From Conus ventricosus (taxonomy: Eukaryota > Mollusca > Gastropoda > Neogastropoda > Conidae), in assembly GCA_018398815.1 (NCBI GenBank), contig CM031610.1, positions 38,455,623 through 38,519,622 on the forward strand: a DNA stretch of 64,000 nucleotides, given 5' to 3'. Of this stretch, positions 36,571 to 51,300 are shown in pieces (within the stretch, counting starts at the first letter, position 1; the number at the start of each line of letters is the position of its first letter). Both the position numbers and the translations under genes were made by a program. The notes beneath the pieces are model-generated. The model was not told the origin of the DNA, did no database searches, and saw only the letters and a list, made by a program, of their open reading frames with translations.

Positions 36571-39500
36571 TATTTTTTTGGAGACTGTTTTTTGTGGCAC
36601 CTACACTTCCATCTAATCATGTTTTTCCTCTGCAGACTGTTTTCCCGGGGCACCATAACGGGCCATCTACATCAGTTTTTTTCCTGCTCAGACTGTTTTC
36701 CCGGGGCCCCATCCAGTCCATCTACATATGTTTTTTCCTGTGCGACTGCTTTGTGGCACCATACACGTCCATTCATCATGTTTTTCCTGCTGCAGCTGCT
36801 TTCTGGGCCCATCACATACCATCTAATCATGTTTTTTCCCTCAGCTGCTTTCGTGGCCCATACACAACCATCAACATCTGTTTTTCCTGCTGCAGCGTTT
36901 TTCCGTGGCACTTTACACAGTACCACTACTCATGTTATTTCCGCGCAGACTGTTTCCCGTGGCACCATAAACAGTGCCATCTACATCATTTTTTTCCCCT
37001 GGCAGATGCTTTCCGTGAATAAAAAGTACCTCAATATGTTTTTCCCTGCTGCGAAGTTTTTCCGTGGCACCATACACAGTCCATCTACATCATGTTTTTT
37101 CCCCTGCTGCGTGTTTTCCCGGGGCACCATACACGTCCTCTACTCATGTTATTTCTGCTGCAGACTGTTTTCCCGGGGCACCTACACAGTCCATCTACTT
37201 CATTTATTTCCTGCTGCAGATGTTTCCTGGAAAATAACTGCCACTCTCATGTTTTTTTCCCTCTGCAACGCTTTCGTGGACCATAACAGCCATCTACTCT
37301 GTTATTTCCTGCTGCAGACGTTTTCCGGGGCACCATACACACCCCCATTCATATGTTTTTCCTGCGCGACTTTTTTTTTCCGGGGCCCTACACATCCATC
37401 TCATCATGTATTTCCTCTGCAAAATGCTTTCCGGGACCATACACATGCCATCTCTTGTTTTTTCCTGCGCGCTGCTTTCCCGTGCACCATACACAGAACC
37501 TCTAATATGTTTTTTTCCGCTGCGACTGTTTCCGTGGCACCTAACAGTCCATTACATATGATTTCCGCTGCAGACGTTTTCCGGGGGGCCCCAACACTCC
37601 TTTACATATTTTTTTCCGGCAAAAGCTTTCCGGGGCACCAAACCGGGGCCATCTACATCATGTTTTTCCGCTGCAGATGTTTTCCGTGCACAACCAGTGC
37701 CATCAAATCATTTTTTTTTCCCCGCTGCAGAGCTTTCCGTGGGAAAAAACCCCCCCCCCCGGGGGAATCCCAAACACTCCCTCTCATCTGTTTTTTCCTG
37801 CTGCAGATGCTTTCCGGGGAAACCATACACATCCATCCTATGTTTTTTGCGAGCTGTTTCCGTGGCACCAAACACGTGCCATTAATCATGTTTTTCCCTC
37901 TGCAACTGCTTTCCTGGACCATACCGTACAATCAAATCATGTTATTCCTCGAGACTGCTTTCCGTGGCACCATACCAGTCCATCTACATATGTTATTTCC
38001 TGCTGCAAAGCTTTCCGGGGCCCCCAACACATGCCTCTACACATGTTTTTTTTCCTGCTGCAGTTGTTTTTCCGTGGCCCCATACCATGCCATTAAATAT
38101 GTTTTTTCCTGCGCAATGCTTTCCGGAATACCCGTCCATACTCATTTTTTTTCCTGCCGGGACTCTTTCCGGGCCCATACACATCCATCACATAGTTTTT
38201 TCCGCGCAGCTGCTTCCGGGGCACCATTACCGTCCAAAATAAAGTTTTTTCCGCTGCAGATGTTTCCCCCGGGCCATCACAGGCCATCTACATCATTTTT
38301 TTCCTGCTGCAGCTGCTTTCCGTGGCCCAACCATGCCATTACATCTTTATTTTGCTGCGACGCTTTCCGTGGCACCAACACAGTGCCTCTCATCTGTTTT
38401 TTTGCAGCGTTTTCCGGGCCCAACCATGCCATCTAATCATGTTATTCCTGCTGCAGACTGCTTTCCGTGGCACCAACACTGCCATCTACATCTGTTTTTT
38501 CCGCTGCAGACTGTTTCCGGGGGCACCTACACAGGCCATCTCATCTTTTTTTTTCCCTGCAGCGGTTTTCCCCGGGCACCATAACAGTGCCATCTACATC
38601 ATGTTATTTTCCCCTGCTGCAGACGTTTTTCCGGGCACCATACACATGCCATCTACATCATGTTATTTCCTGTGCAACTTTTTTCCCGGGAACCTACCGT
38701 GCCATTTTCATCAGTTTTTTCCCGCTGCAACTGCTTTCCGTGGCACCAACCCAGTGCCATCTACATCTGTTATTTCCCCGCTGCAGCTGCTTTCCGGGCC
38801 CCATAAAGCCCCCTCACATCATGTTATTTCCGCTGCAGACTGCTTTCCGTGGCCCCAAAAAAGTGCCATTAAATTTTATTTCCTGCTGCGACTGCTTTCC
38901 GGGGCCCATAACATGCCCAAATCAGTTTTTTTCCTGCTGCAGACTGTTTTTCCCCCTCCCATAACCGTCCCATTACTCAGTTTTTCCCTGGGGACTGTTT
39001 TTCCGGGGGGCCCTACACAGTGCCATCTCATCATGTTATTTCCGCTGCGATGCTTTCGTGGCACATAACATTTCCCATTACACGTTTTTCCTGCGCAGAC
39101 TGCTTTCCGTGGCACCATCACGTGCATCTACATAAGGGTTTTTCCTGCTGCAGACTGCTTTCCTGGCCCCAACACATGCCATCTCCATGTTATTTCCCTG
39201 GACGCTTTCGTGGCAATAAAACAGTCCATCACTAGTTATTCCTGTGCAGACGTTTTCCTGGCACCATCACAGGCCTTACATATTTTATTTCCGCTGAAAC
39301 TGCTTCCCCGTGGCCCATACACATCCCATTACATCATGTTTTTTCCCTGCTGCGATGCTTTCCGTGAAACCATAACAGTGCCATTACTCATGTTTTTTCC
39401 TGCTGCAGCGTTTCCCCGGGCCCCATAACTTTTGCCTTACTCTTTTTATTTTTCGACTGCTTTCCGTGGACCATCCCCTTGCCAAAAAATCATGTTTTTT

Positions 39501-42500
39501 CCCTGCTGCAGACGTTTTCCTGGCACCATACACATGCCATTAATATGTTTTTCCCCTCTGGACTGCTTTCGTGGCACCAAACACCATCCATTACATATTT
39601 TTTTCCTCTGCAACTGCTTTCCCGTCCCCAAAACCCGTGCCTCTCATCTTTTTTATTTCCTGCGCAACTGTTTCCGTGGCACATACACGTGCATCACACA
39701 TTTATTTCCGCTGCGCTGTTTTCCCGTGGCACCTACAAGTCCCATCTACACATTTTTTTTCCTGCTGCGATGTTTTTCCGGGGGCACCTTTACACAGGCC
39801 ACTACATCTTTTTTTCCTGCTGCAGCTGCTTTCCTTGGCACCATACACATTCCATTACATCATTTTTATTTCCTGCTGCAACTGCTTTCCGTGGCACCAA
39901 CACGACCCTAAAACGTTTTTCCCCTGCAGCGCTTTCCGTGGCACATACCAGTCTCTCCCACATGTTTTTTCCGCTGCAGACGTTTTCCGTCCCTTTCCGG
40001 GCCAAACTACTTCATGTATTTCCCTCAGACTGTTTTCCGGGCCCAAAACCCCAATCCATCTACTATGTTTTTCCTGCTGCAGATGCTTCCCCGTGCACCA
40101 ACACGTGCCTCTACACATGTTATTTCTGCTGCAGACGCTTTCCGTGGACCATACCAGTCCCATCTACTCATTTATTTCCCCGGGCCAGATGCTTTTTTCC
40201 GGCACCTCACAGTCCCATCTACATCATGTTTTTTCCCTGCTGCGACTGCTTTCCCGTGGCAAAAAACAAGGCCATTACATCATGTTATTTCCGCTGCAGT
40301 GTTTCCCGTGGAAAACCTACACGGCCATCTACACAGTTTTTTCCCTGCGAGACTGCTTTCCGGGGCACCATACCAGTGCCATTACTCATTTTTTTCCTCT
40401 GCAGCTGTTTTCCGTGGCCCCAACACAGTCCCATCACATCATGTTTTTTCCCGCTGCAGACTGTTTTCCCCGTGGACCATACCAGGCCACTACTTCTGTT
40501 TTTCCCTCTGCAGACTGTTTCCCCGGGGGCACCCATACACTCCCTCTACTCATTTTTTCCTGCAGAAGCTTTCCGTGGCCCATACACAGTCCACTACTAA
40601 TTTATTTCCTGTGCGACTGCTTTCCTGCACTACACAGTACCATCTACTCTTTATTTCCGTGAGACTGCTTTCCGGGCCCCATACACGTACCTCTACCAGT
40701 TTTTCTGTCAGACTGTTCCGGGAAAAAATACAGGCCCATCTACATCATGTTAATTTTTTCCTGCTGCAACTGCTTTCCGTGGCCCATACACAAAAAAAAA
40801 CCTTACACAGTTATTCCGGAGACTGTTCCCCTGGACCAAAACACAGTGCCACCCAAATCATTTTATTCCTGCTGCAGATGTTTCCGGGGCCCATAAAAAC
40901 CATCTAAAATCATGTTTTTTCCTCTCAGACTGCTTTCCGGGGCCATACACATACCATCACATAAAGTTATTTCCCCGGCGAATGCTTTCCGTGGCACCTT
41001 TACCCATCTTTACATATTTATTTCCTCTGCAGACTGTTTTTCCGTGGCACCCATACCAGTGCCATCTCCCTCATGTTTTTCCTGCTGCGACTGCTTTCCG
41101 GGCCCAACACAGTCCCATCTCATCTTTAAATTTTCCCTGCTGCGATGCTTCCGTGCACCATACACAGTGCCCTCATCATTTTTTCCTCTGCGACTGTTTT
41201 TCCGTGGCACAACCAGTACCATCTACATCATGTTTTTTCCTCTGAGCTGTTTTCCCGTGCACCTACCCATTCTCTCTCATGTATTTCCGGCCAGACTGTT
41301 TTCCCCGTGCACCAACCAGTGCCTTAATCATGTTATTTCCTGCTGCAGAGTTTTCCGGGCACCTAACAGTACCACTAACATGTTATTTCTGCTGCAGATG
41401 CTTTCCGTGGCAAAATACACTGCCATCTACACATGTTATTTCCTCTGCAGACGGGTTTCCGGGGCACCATACACAGTCCCAAATTCATCATGTTATTTCC
41501 TCGAGAGTTTTTTCCGGGCCCCTACCAGTGCCATACATCATGTTTTTTCCCTGCTGCGACTGCTTTCCGTGGCCCCAACACGTGCCTCTACATCTGTTAT
41601 TTCCTGCTGCAGATTTTTCCCGTGGCACCATAACGTGCATCTCTCATTTTTTTCCTGCTTGCAGATGTTTCCGTGGCACCATACACAGTGCCTCTTCACA
41701 GTTATTTCCTGCTGCAGAGCTTTCCGTGGCCCATAACAGTGAAATTTACATCATTTATTTCCTGCGCAACTGTTTTCCGGGGCACCAAAACGTCCCATCT
41801 ACCATGTTTTTTCCTGTGCAGATGTTTTCCCCCGGGGCACCATACCCAGTGCCATCTACACGTTTTTCCTGCTGCGACTGCTTTTCCTTTGGCACATACA
41901 CATCCCAAACACACATGTTTTTTCCCTGCTGCAGTGTTTCCGTGCCCATCACAGGCCATCACATATGTTTTTTCCCTGCTGCAGACGCTTTCCGTGCACC
42001 ATCACAGTCCCACTACAAAAGTTTTTCCGCTGCAGACTGTTTTCCGTGGCCCCATACACATGCCTCTACATAGTTTTTTCCGCGCAGATGCTTTCCCGTG
42101 CCCAAAAAAGCCCCATCACTCTGTTTTTCCCCGGGGCAGACGCTTTCCGTGGCCCATACACAGTGCCTTTTACACATGTTATTTCCCTGCTGCAAACTGT
42201 TTCCGTGGCACCTAAAATGCCACTACATCAGAAATTTCCCTGCTGCAGACGTTTTCCCCGTGACCATACACAGTGCCACTCCCAAATGTTATTTCCCTGT
42301 TTGGCTGTTTTCCCGTGGCACCATCCATCCCACTACATCTGTTTTTTCCCTGCGCAGACTGCTTTCCGGGGGCACCATCCATCCCAAATACATCTTTTAT
42401 TTCCCGCAGCTGCTTTCCGTGCACCAACCCAGTGCCATCTCAAATTTTTCCTGCTGAGACTGTTTTTCCCGGGGACCATCACAGTGCCATCACATCTGTT

Positions 42501-42595
42501 TTTTCCGCTGCAGACTGCTTTCCGTGGCACCATAAAAGTCCCATCTACATCGTTTTTCCCTGCTGCAGACTTTTTTCCCGTGGAACCATCCATGT
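36571..42595. repeat. 58-bp minisatellite, left interior block with heavy one-base deletions
   Basis: The same unit continues, but almost every copy has several private single-base deletions, and doublets such as gg, cc, tt and ca change length. Spacing falls to about 53 bases, suggesting around 110-115 copies in this block. The consensus is the C/G variant (ccgtggcacc, cagtgcc). The long + strand ORFs here (for example 825 codons from 35959 to 38436) are by-products of a unit open in all frames. Confidence 0.97.
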
Positions 42596-45345
42596 TCTAT
42601 TCCGGCCCGCGCATCCCACGCAGCGCGGATCACATAGGGGGCGCGCCGCGGAACGGGCACCTGGCTCCGTTGTAGGCTACACATAAAACACCCGTTCCCG
42701 GGCTTTGTTGGCGTCTAACCGGGGCCGCAATACCGGTCACTGATTCCAAGCGGGTAGGTGCTTTTCAAAAGTTCAACCCTTGTTTTCCTTGAAACTTAAT
42801 GCTTTGTATTTAAAAATTTAAAAATTTGTCACAAAAAGCTAGTAATGTGCCAATGAATGTGCTGTGTGGTGCCCGGTGTGGGGTTTTGGTGTGTGTGTGG
42901 TGTGTGTTTAAAAATTTAAAAAGAGCAGAATGAGGAGAGCGCCGCACACGGCACTTTCTTTTGATATTTTTTTTTTTTTTTTATTAACGGCGTCGGGTTT
43001 GTAAGACTGTGTGCCCTTTGAAAAAAACCCTATCATTGGACTTTTATTTGCCCCACGCCCTGTCCTGAAACGCATGGATCGCGCTGATTTTTCTGTGATC
43101 GATTACAATACTGACGACATCCCCGGGGAAGTGCCCATGTGTAGCAGGAATGTACAAACAAACAGGAAAAACCTGGAAAACCCTTCCACGGGTAATTTGC
43201 ATCATTATAATTTATTATCAATTTAAAAAAAATCGTTATTGGCCTTCACTTATCCTATCACCCTACTTGAGAAGCGTTGAATTTCTTGACCCCTCATAAA
43301 ACTCGAAAACTGTTCATTTGGGTGGGGGGGGGTGGGGGAGACCCGAGATCAAGAGAGAAGAAGGAGAGAGAGAAGAGAGAGAGAAAAGAGAGAGAGAAGA
43401 GAGAGAGAGTGTGGAGCTCTCCGTGATGGAAAATATAAATTTAAAAATTTAAGAGAAAACCAAACATCACTTTATTTTGTCTGCCACTGTTTCAGTTTTC
43501 CCAAAAACCAAAAAACAAAGGTGGGGGTTGCTGGCATCAGCTGATACTGCAGCATAAAGAAAGTTTTTGATGATCCCACACAGGACCCCTCATCGCAAAA
43601 AATTGTTTGTTAACCTGGCACAGGAGAGGGGGGACCCCCGGGAGACCGGAAGAGTTGCCCATAACAAGGTGCTGTAGGTTCTTGCGGTTTGGGGTTGATG
43701 GTAGAAAGGGAAAACAACTGCCCAAGTGCCCGTTCAGCCCCCAAAAAAGGGGCTTGACGGCATTCAGCCAACCCGGGGCTGTTTTCACAAAAGGACGAAG
43801 GGGGGGTTAAAAACCCGCTACTCCACAGTCGTCTCATTGCAACAGAAAAAATGACCAAAATTTTGGGGTCACTGTCAAAAGCTCCTCGTGATTCGGAATC
43901 CCTGCGCTTTTGCTTGCAACCTCGAAAGCTTGGGGGCAAAATCTCCTGTCCTCGATAAAACCAGAAGGACAGGGCCCCGATAAAACATGTGTTTGCACTG
44001 AAAAGCTGTCACCCCTGGTAACAAAGTTCTATCACCATCTAAACAAAGCACACACGGGAGAGCAAAAAAGGGGGTTTGGCCGCAAAGAACTTACCAAGTG
44101 ATTCTCTTCAAGCATCAGTGAATATTACAGAGAGAGAGAAGAGAGAGAAGGGGAGAGAGAGAGACGCTACACTTGACAATTTATTGGTAATAGTCGCAAA
44201 ACCCCTTTTTTAAGGGGGGAAACGCATATAATCTTTTTTTTTAGTGTTTTTGTGGAATAAAAAAAACTTAAGGGTTTTAAAATTTAAATGTGCAACGGAA
44301 AGGACAAGAATCCGGGGCCCTGTGAGAAAAGGAAGAGGAGAGAGAGAGAGGGAGAGGAGAGAGAGAGAGAGAGAGAGAGATGATTGATTGATTGATTGTT
44401 TGTCTTTAATCCCCAAGGATAAAGATTTTGGCCAAACCCCTGTCTTACAATCCCCTTGTCATGATCTTTATTCAGCACATTTCATTCTACAGCAATTCAA
44501 CATAGACAGAAATCTAATTTAAAATGATAACAAACTACTCATAACACACTAAGGATGGGGATGGTAAAAAAAAAGGGAAACTTACAAGCAAACAAACAAC
44601 AAAATTACAGAGAAAAGGGGGGTCAGGGGGGGGGAAGAGAGAATGTAGGGGGGGAGGAAAAAGGGGTAACAAGTGGGGGTGGGGGGCGATTTAAAACGGA
44701 GTATTTTTATTTTAGACGATTTATTCAAGTATTTGGTTCCAGAAGACTTAGGGGGTGGCGCTAACATTTAACGGTAATTTTAACTAGAGGAGAGAGGGAG
44801 AGAGAGAAGGTACTTTTTGCTTGTCTTAATTATCACATTTTTAGCAATAAAAGTCAGGGGAAAATACATTATTATTAATATTACCCGCCGTAAACCCAGG
44901 GTTGAACTAAGAATAAAAAACAATAGATGGGTACAAATTCACATTTTTTTTGTCAGTAAATTTTGAGTTTTTGCCGCTCCCTCTCTCTCTCTCTTCTCTC
45001 TCTTCTCTCTTCTTCTCCCCCCTTTCAGTCACCACCCCAAAAAACCCCACACACAAACACACACACCACAACACACACACAACATGGCACACACCGGGGC
45101 CGCCAGGTCAAACTTGGACTACTTTTAACTCCAAATAAGTAATCACCAAAAGACACCGAATTCGTTATAAAATTGTTTTTATCTCCCGTAACACAAAAAC
45201 TGTATAGAAAACCAGCGCGGCACAGCTGTGCCCATGGTCCCTTTCCAGGAAAACATGGCGGGGAGCTGTCACGCGCCGGAGCCCGGGTTTGTAGGCTAGC
45301 AGCGCGCACGCCGCCGCAATGGCGGCCGGGAAAAGAAGTCGGCAC
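42596..45345. other. ~2.7 kb non-repeat block inside the array
   Basis: Unrelated sequence with abrupt edges interrupts the array. Both edges are GC/CpG-rich (about 42600-42740 and 45220-45340); the interior has GA microsatellites (about 43360-43410, 44125-44163, 44336-44381), a CT block near 44985-45010 and many stretched homopolymers. I see no target-site duplication or terminal repeat that would make it a defined transposon, apart from a short shared word (ttgtaggcta) near both ends in the same orientation. It could be an insertion, an unrelated read fragment joined in assembly, or a genuine unique island. Confidence 0.8.
43985..44065 (+). other. Possible single C2H2 zinc-finger fragment
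   Basis: In one frame the sequence reads CVCTEKLSPLVTKFY, then HHLNKAHTGE. This fits the second Cys, a 12-residue spacer, two His and the HTGE linker of a classical C2H2 finger, with the Cys-Cys spacing one short. It stands alone in error-rich sequence inside the array interruption, so it may be chance or part of a mobile or host zinc-finger gene. Confidence 0.35.
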
Positions 45346-48300
45346 CTACACAGTGCCATCTACATATTTATTTCCTGCTGCAGACTGCTTTTTGTGGCAC
45401 CCTCAAAGTGCCATCAAAATCTGTTATTTCCTGCTGCAGAAGTTTCCCTGGCACCATAACAGGCCTCAATCATGTTATTTTTGCTGCGCGCTTTCCGTGG
45501 CACCTACACATGCCATCTACACATTTTTTCCTGCTGCAGACTGCTTTCCGGGACCAAACATGCCCTCTAATCTGTTATTTTTGCTGCAACTGCTTTCCGT
45601 GGCACCTACACAGTGCCCTACTCAGTTTTTTTCCTGCTGCAGACTGCTTTCCGTGGCACCTACAATGCCTCTACTCATGTTTTTTCCCGCTGCAACTGCT
45701 TCCTGGGACCTACCAGTGCCACACATCATGTTATTCCTGGCAGACGCTTTCCCCCTGGCCCATCACATGCCTTCATCATGTTTTTCCTCTGCAGATGCTT
45801 TCCGTCACATACACAGTGCCATCTACATATGTTATTTCCCGCTGCAGACTGCTTTCCTGGCACCATACACATGCCCTTACATCTGTTTTTTCCCTGCTGC
45901 AGATGCTTTCCGTGGCCCAACACAGTGCCCTCTAATCATTTTTTTTCCTTTGGGGGAATGCTTTCCCCGTGGGACCTACACAGGCCAACAATGTATTTCC
46001 GCTGAGACTGCTTTCCGTGGCACCATACACAGTGCCACTAAACATTTATTTCCGCTGCAGACTGCTTTCCGTGACACCTCACAGTGCCCTCTACCTTTTT
46101 ATTTTCCGCTGCAGACTGCTTTCCCCGGGGACCATACACAGTCCCTCTACTCTTTTTTTCCGCTGCGAAGTTTCCCTGGGACCTACCAGTGCCCTCTACA
46201 TCATTTATTTCCTGCGCAACTGCTTTCCGTGGCACCATACACGTGCCCTCTACATCATGTTTTTTTTCCGCTGCAGAGCTTTCCCCTGGCACCTACACGT
46301 GCCATCAAAATCTGTTATTTCCTGTGCAGACTCTTTCCCGTGGCCCTACCAGACCATCTACTCATTTTTTTCCGCTGCGACTGCTTTCCGTGGCACCAAA
46401 ACGTACCTCACTCTGTTATTTCCCTGCAGACTGCTTTCCGTGGCACCTACACAGTGCCCTCTACTAAGTTATTTCCTGCTGCAGACTGCTTTCCTGGCAC
46501 CATAAAACAGTCCATCTAATCATGTTATTTCCTCTGCAGACGCTTTCCCTGGGACCAACACGTCCATTACATCATGTTATTTCCTGCTGCAGACTCTTTT
46601 CCCTGGCCCATCACATACCACTACATCTGTTTTTCCTGCTGCAGAGCTTTCCGTGGCACCCTACAAAGTACCATCTACATATGTTATTTCCTGCTGCAGA
46701 CGCTTTTGTGGGACCATAACAGGCCATCACACAGTTTTTTCCTCGAATGCTTTCCTGGCACCAAAAAAATCAGTGCCATTTCACATGTTATTTTCCCGCT
46801 GAGGGTGCTTTCCGTGGGCCCCTAACAGTACCATCACTATGTTATTTTTTGCAGATGCTTTCCGTGGACCATACACATGCCATCTACATCTGTTATTTCC
46901 TGCGCAAAGCTTTCCGTGGCACCCCAGTACCTTACTAGTTATTTCCTGCTGCAGATGCTTTCCCCTGGCACCAAAAACAGACATTACCTCATGTTTTTTC
47001 CCGCGCAGACTGCTTTCCGTGGCACCAACCATGCCATCTACTTTTATGTTATTTTCCCTGCAGAGTTTTCCTGGCCCATACACAGTACCCTCTACACTTT
47101 ATTTTCCCGCGCGACTGTTTCCGTGGCCCCATACACTGCCATCTACATCTTTTTTTTCCTGCGCAGAGCTTTTCCCTGACCAAACAGTGCCATCTACTCA
47201 TTTTTTTCCCTGCTGCAGATGCTTCCCTGGCACCAAACACTGCCCTACTCATTTTTTTCCCCTGCAGACTGCTTTTCCGTGGCACCAACACATGCCCTCT
47301 ACCATGTTTTTCCCGCTGCAGATGCTTTCCCTTTGGACCATACAAGTGCCTCACATCAGTTTTTTCCTGCTGCAGACTGCTTTGTGGCACCATACCAGTC
47401 CCCTTACATCATGTTTTTTCCCGCTGCAGACGGCTTTCCGTGGAAACCTTTCACAGTGCCATTACATCAGTTATTTCCTGTGCGATTTCTTTCCGTGGCC
47501 CCATACACAGTGCCATCAATCTGTTTTTTCCTGTGCAGCCCGCTTTCCCCTGGCACCATACACATGATCTACATCATTATTTCCTGCGCAGACTGTTTTC
47601 CCGGGGCCCTACACATGCCAACTCACTTTTTTTCCTGCTGCGATGCTTTCCCGGGCCCATACCATGTATCTCAAACATGTTATTTTCCCCGTGCAGACGT
47701 TTGTGGCACCTTTCACTGCCATTTCAAAAATGTTTTTCCTGCTGCGACTGCTTTCCCCCTCACCATACACGTGCCATCTACATAGTTATTTCCTGCTGCA
47801 GACTGCTTTCCCTGGGACCATCCCAGGCCTCTCATATGTTTTTCCTGCTGCAGCTGCTTTCCCTGGCACCCCTAACAGGCCTCTACATCATGTTTTTTCC
47901 GTGCAGACTGCTTTCCGTGGACCATCACATCCCTCACATCATGTTATTTCCTGCGCAGATGCTTTCCTGGGACCAAACTTGCCATTACATCATGTTATTT
48001 CCTGCTGCAGACTGCCCGGGACCATTCCATGCCATCTACTCATTTTTTTCCTGCTGCAACTGCTTTCCCCCGGGCACCTAACTTTTCCATCTACATCATG
48101 TTTTTTTCCTGCTGCAGACTGCTTTTTTCCCTGCACCATACACGTGCCATCTACAACATTTATTTCCGGGGGCAGATGCTTCCGTGGCCCATACACAGTG
48201 CCATCCATCAGTTATTTCCGCGCAGACTGCTTTCCGTGCAAAAAACCCTGCCATCTACATCATGTTTTTTTCTGCTGCAACGCTTCCGTGGCACCATAAA

Positions 48301-51300
48301 AAAGTGCCATCTCATCAGTTATTTCCGCGCAGATGCTTTCCCGGGGACCATCCAGTCCCTCTACTAGTTATTTTCCCCTGCAGACTCTTTCCGTGGCACC
48401 ATACACATGCCCCTACTCTGTTATTTCCCGCGCGACTGCTTTCCGGGACCTAACGGCCATCTAATCATGTTATTTCCCGCTGCAACTGTTTCCGTGGGCC
48501 CTACACATGCCAATTTAACATTTTTTTCCTGCTGCAGACTGCTTTCCGTCCCAAACATGCCATCTACATTATGTTATTTCCTGCGCAGCCCGCTTTTCCC
48601 TGCACCATACACATGCCATCTACATATGTTTTTTCCGCTGCAGACTGCTTCCGTGGGGACCAACACAGTCCTTACAACTGTTATTTCCCTGCAACGCTTT
48701 CCGTGGCACCTACACAGGCATCTCATCAGTTTTTTTCCCCTGCAGACGTTTCCGTGGGACCATACACAGGCCTCTACATCATGTTTTTCCCGCGCAGATG
48801 CTTTCCGTGGGACCATACCCATGCCCTCTACAACATTTTATTCCCGCTGCAGACTCTTTCCCGGGCACCTTTCACAGTGCCTCTAACATGTTATTTCCTC
48901 GCAAAATCTTTCCCGGGGACCATACACAGTTCCATCTATCGTTATTTCCCCGCTGAACGTTCCGTACCCATCACAGTGCCTTCATATTATTCCGTGCAGA
49001 TGCTTTCCTGGGACCAACACGGGCCCTTAATCTTTTTTTTTTTGTGCAGACTGTTTTCCCTGGCCCAAAACCAGGCCATCTACTATGTTTTTCCTGCGCA
49101 GACTGCTTTCCGGGCACATACCGTGCCCTCTACACATGTTTTTTCCTGCTGCAGACTGCTTTCCTGGCACCAACACAGTCCACTCATCATTTTTTTTCCT
49201 GCTGCAACTGCTTTTGTGGCACCATAACATGCCATCCACATCATGTTTTTTCCTGCTGCGACGCTTCTTGGACCATAACAGTACCACTACATCATTTTTT
49301 TTTCCTGCTGCAGACTGCTTTCCTGGCACCTACACAGTACCACAATCGTTATTTCCTGCTGCGACGCTTTCCCCTGGCACCCTACACGTGCCTCTACATC
49401 ATGTTTTTCCTGCTGCAGAGCTTTTCCGGGGGACCATACACAGTGCCCTCTACATCTTTATTTTCCCGCGCAGACTGCTTCGTGCACCATACCAGTGCCA
49501 TCTACCAGTTATTTCCGCTGCAGAATGCTTTCCCCTGGCACCAAAACACGTGCCATTACATCTGTTATTTCTGTGCAGACTGCTTTTCCCTGGCACCCAA
49601 AACAGGCCATCTAATCATGTTATTTCCTGCTGCAGAGCTTTCCGTGGCACCATCCAAATGCCATCTACTCATGTTATTTCCGCTGCAGACTGCTTTCCGG
49701 GCACCCTACACATGCCATCTACATCATTTATTTCCCGCTGCAGACTGCTTTCCGTGGACCAACCGTGCCATCACATCTGTTTTTTTTTTGCGCAACTCTT
49801 TTGTGGCACCCTACACTGCCATCTACATCATGTTATTTCCTGCTGCAGACTGCTTTCCGGGGACCAAACAGTGCATCTACATCATGTTATTTCCTGGCAG
49901 ATGCTTTCCGTGGCACCCTACACAGGCCCTTACATCATTTTTTTTCCGCTGCAGACTGCTTTCCCGTGGACCATACACGACCATCTACTCATTTATTTCC
50001 TGCTGCAGCTGCTTTCCGTGGCACCTACACAGTACCACTACATCATGTTTTTTCCCTTTTCAGGTGCTTTCCCCTGGCACCTACACTACCTCTACATCAT
50101 TTTTTTCCTGCTGCAGACTGCTTTCCGTGGCACCATACACGGCCATCTACATCTGTTTTTCCTTGCAGACTGCTTTTCCCTGGGACCATAACAGTACCCT
50201 TTAAAAATTATTTTTGCGCAGACGCTTTCCGTGGCACCCAAACAAGTGCCATCTCATCATGTTTTTTCCGCTGAACCCCCGCTTTCCGTGGCACCATACA
50301 CGTGCCATCTCATATGTTATTTCCCTGCGACTGCTTTCCCTGGCACCATACACAGTACCATCTCAATGTTTTTCCTGCTGCAGATGCTTTCCGTGGCCCA
50401 TACCATGCCCCTCTACATCCGTTTTTTTCTGCTGCAGACTGCTTTCCGTGGGACCCTACCAGTGCCTCTACATCATGTTTTTTCCTGCGAAAAGCTTTCC
50501 GTGGCACCCTACCGACCATCTACATAAAGTTATTTTTCCCGCTGCGACTGCTTTTCCCTGGCACATAACATGCCATTACTCATGTATTTCCGCTGCAAAG
50601 TTTCCCTTGGGACCTCACAGTACCCTTACATCATGTTATTTCCCTGCAACGCTTTTCCGTGGCACCAACACAGTCCATTACTCATGTTTTTTTCCCGCTG
50701 CAGACTGCTTTTCCCTGGCCCATCACGTGCCATCTACATCATGTTTTTTTCCTGCTGCAACTTTTTTTCCGTGGGACATACACTTCCATCTAATCATGTA
50801 TTTCTCTGCAGACTGCTTTTTCCCTGGCACAACACAGGCCATCTAATCGTTATTTCCTGCGAAAAATGTTTCCGTGGCCCCCAACAAAAAAGTCCATCTA
50901 CATCATGTTATTTCCTGCTGCGACGCTTTTGTGGCACCAAACACAGTGCCATTTTCTCATGTTATTTCCTGCTGAATGCTTTCCCTGGACCCTACCAGGC
51001 CATCTACCTGTTATTTTCCGCTGGGCTGTTTCCCTGGACCTACACAGGCCCTCTACATATGTTTCCTGCTGCAGACTGCTTTCCGTGGCACCAACCATGC
51101 CATCTACATCATGTTATTTCCTGCGCAGACCTGCTTTCCCTGGGCCCATCAAGTCCATTACTCATGTTATTCCTGCTGCAGACTGCTTTCGTGGCACCAT
51201 ACACAGTGCCATCTACTCATGTTATTTCCTGCGCAGAGGGTTTTTCCCGGGCACCATCCAGTGCCATCTACATAAGTTTTTTTCCCGTGCAGACTGCTTT

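Noticed and set aside
35959..38436. 825-codon open frame, and similar frames at 54342-57092 and 56930-58738
   Set aside because: They are translations of the 58-bp repeat, which has no stop in any forward frame; the frame drifts with every indel and there is no domain or codon bias.
42670..45300. Terminal repeats of a transposon (shared ttgtaggcta near both ends of the 2.7-kb block)
   Set aside because: Ten bases only, in direct orientation, with no duplication or coding capacity; this could be chance.
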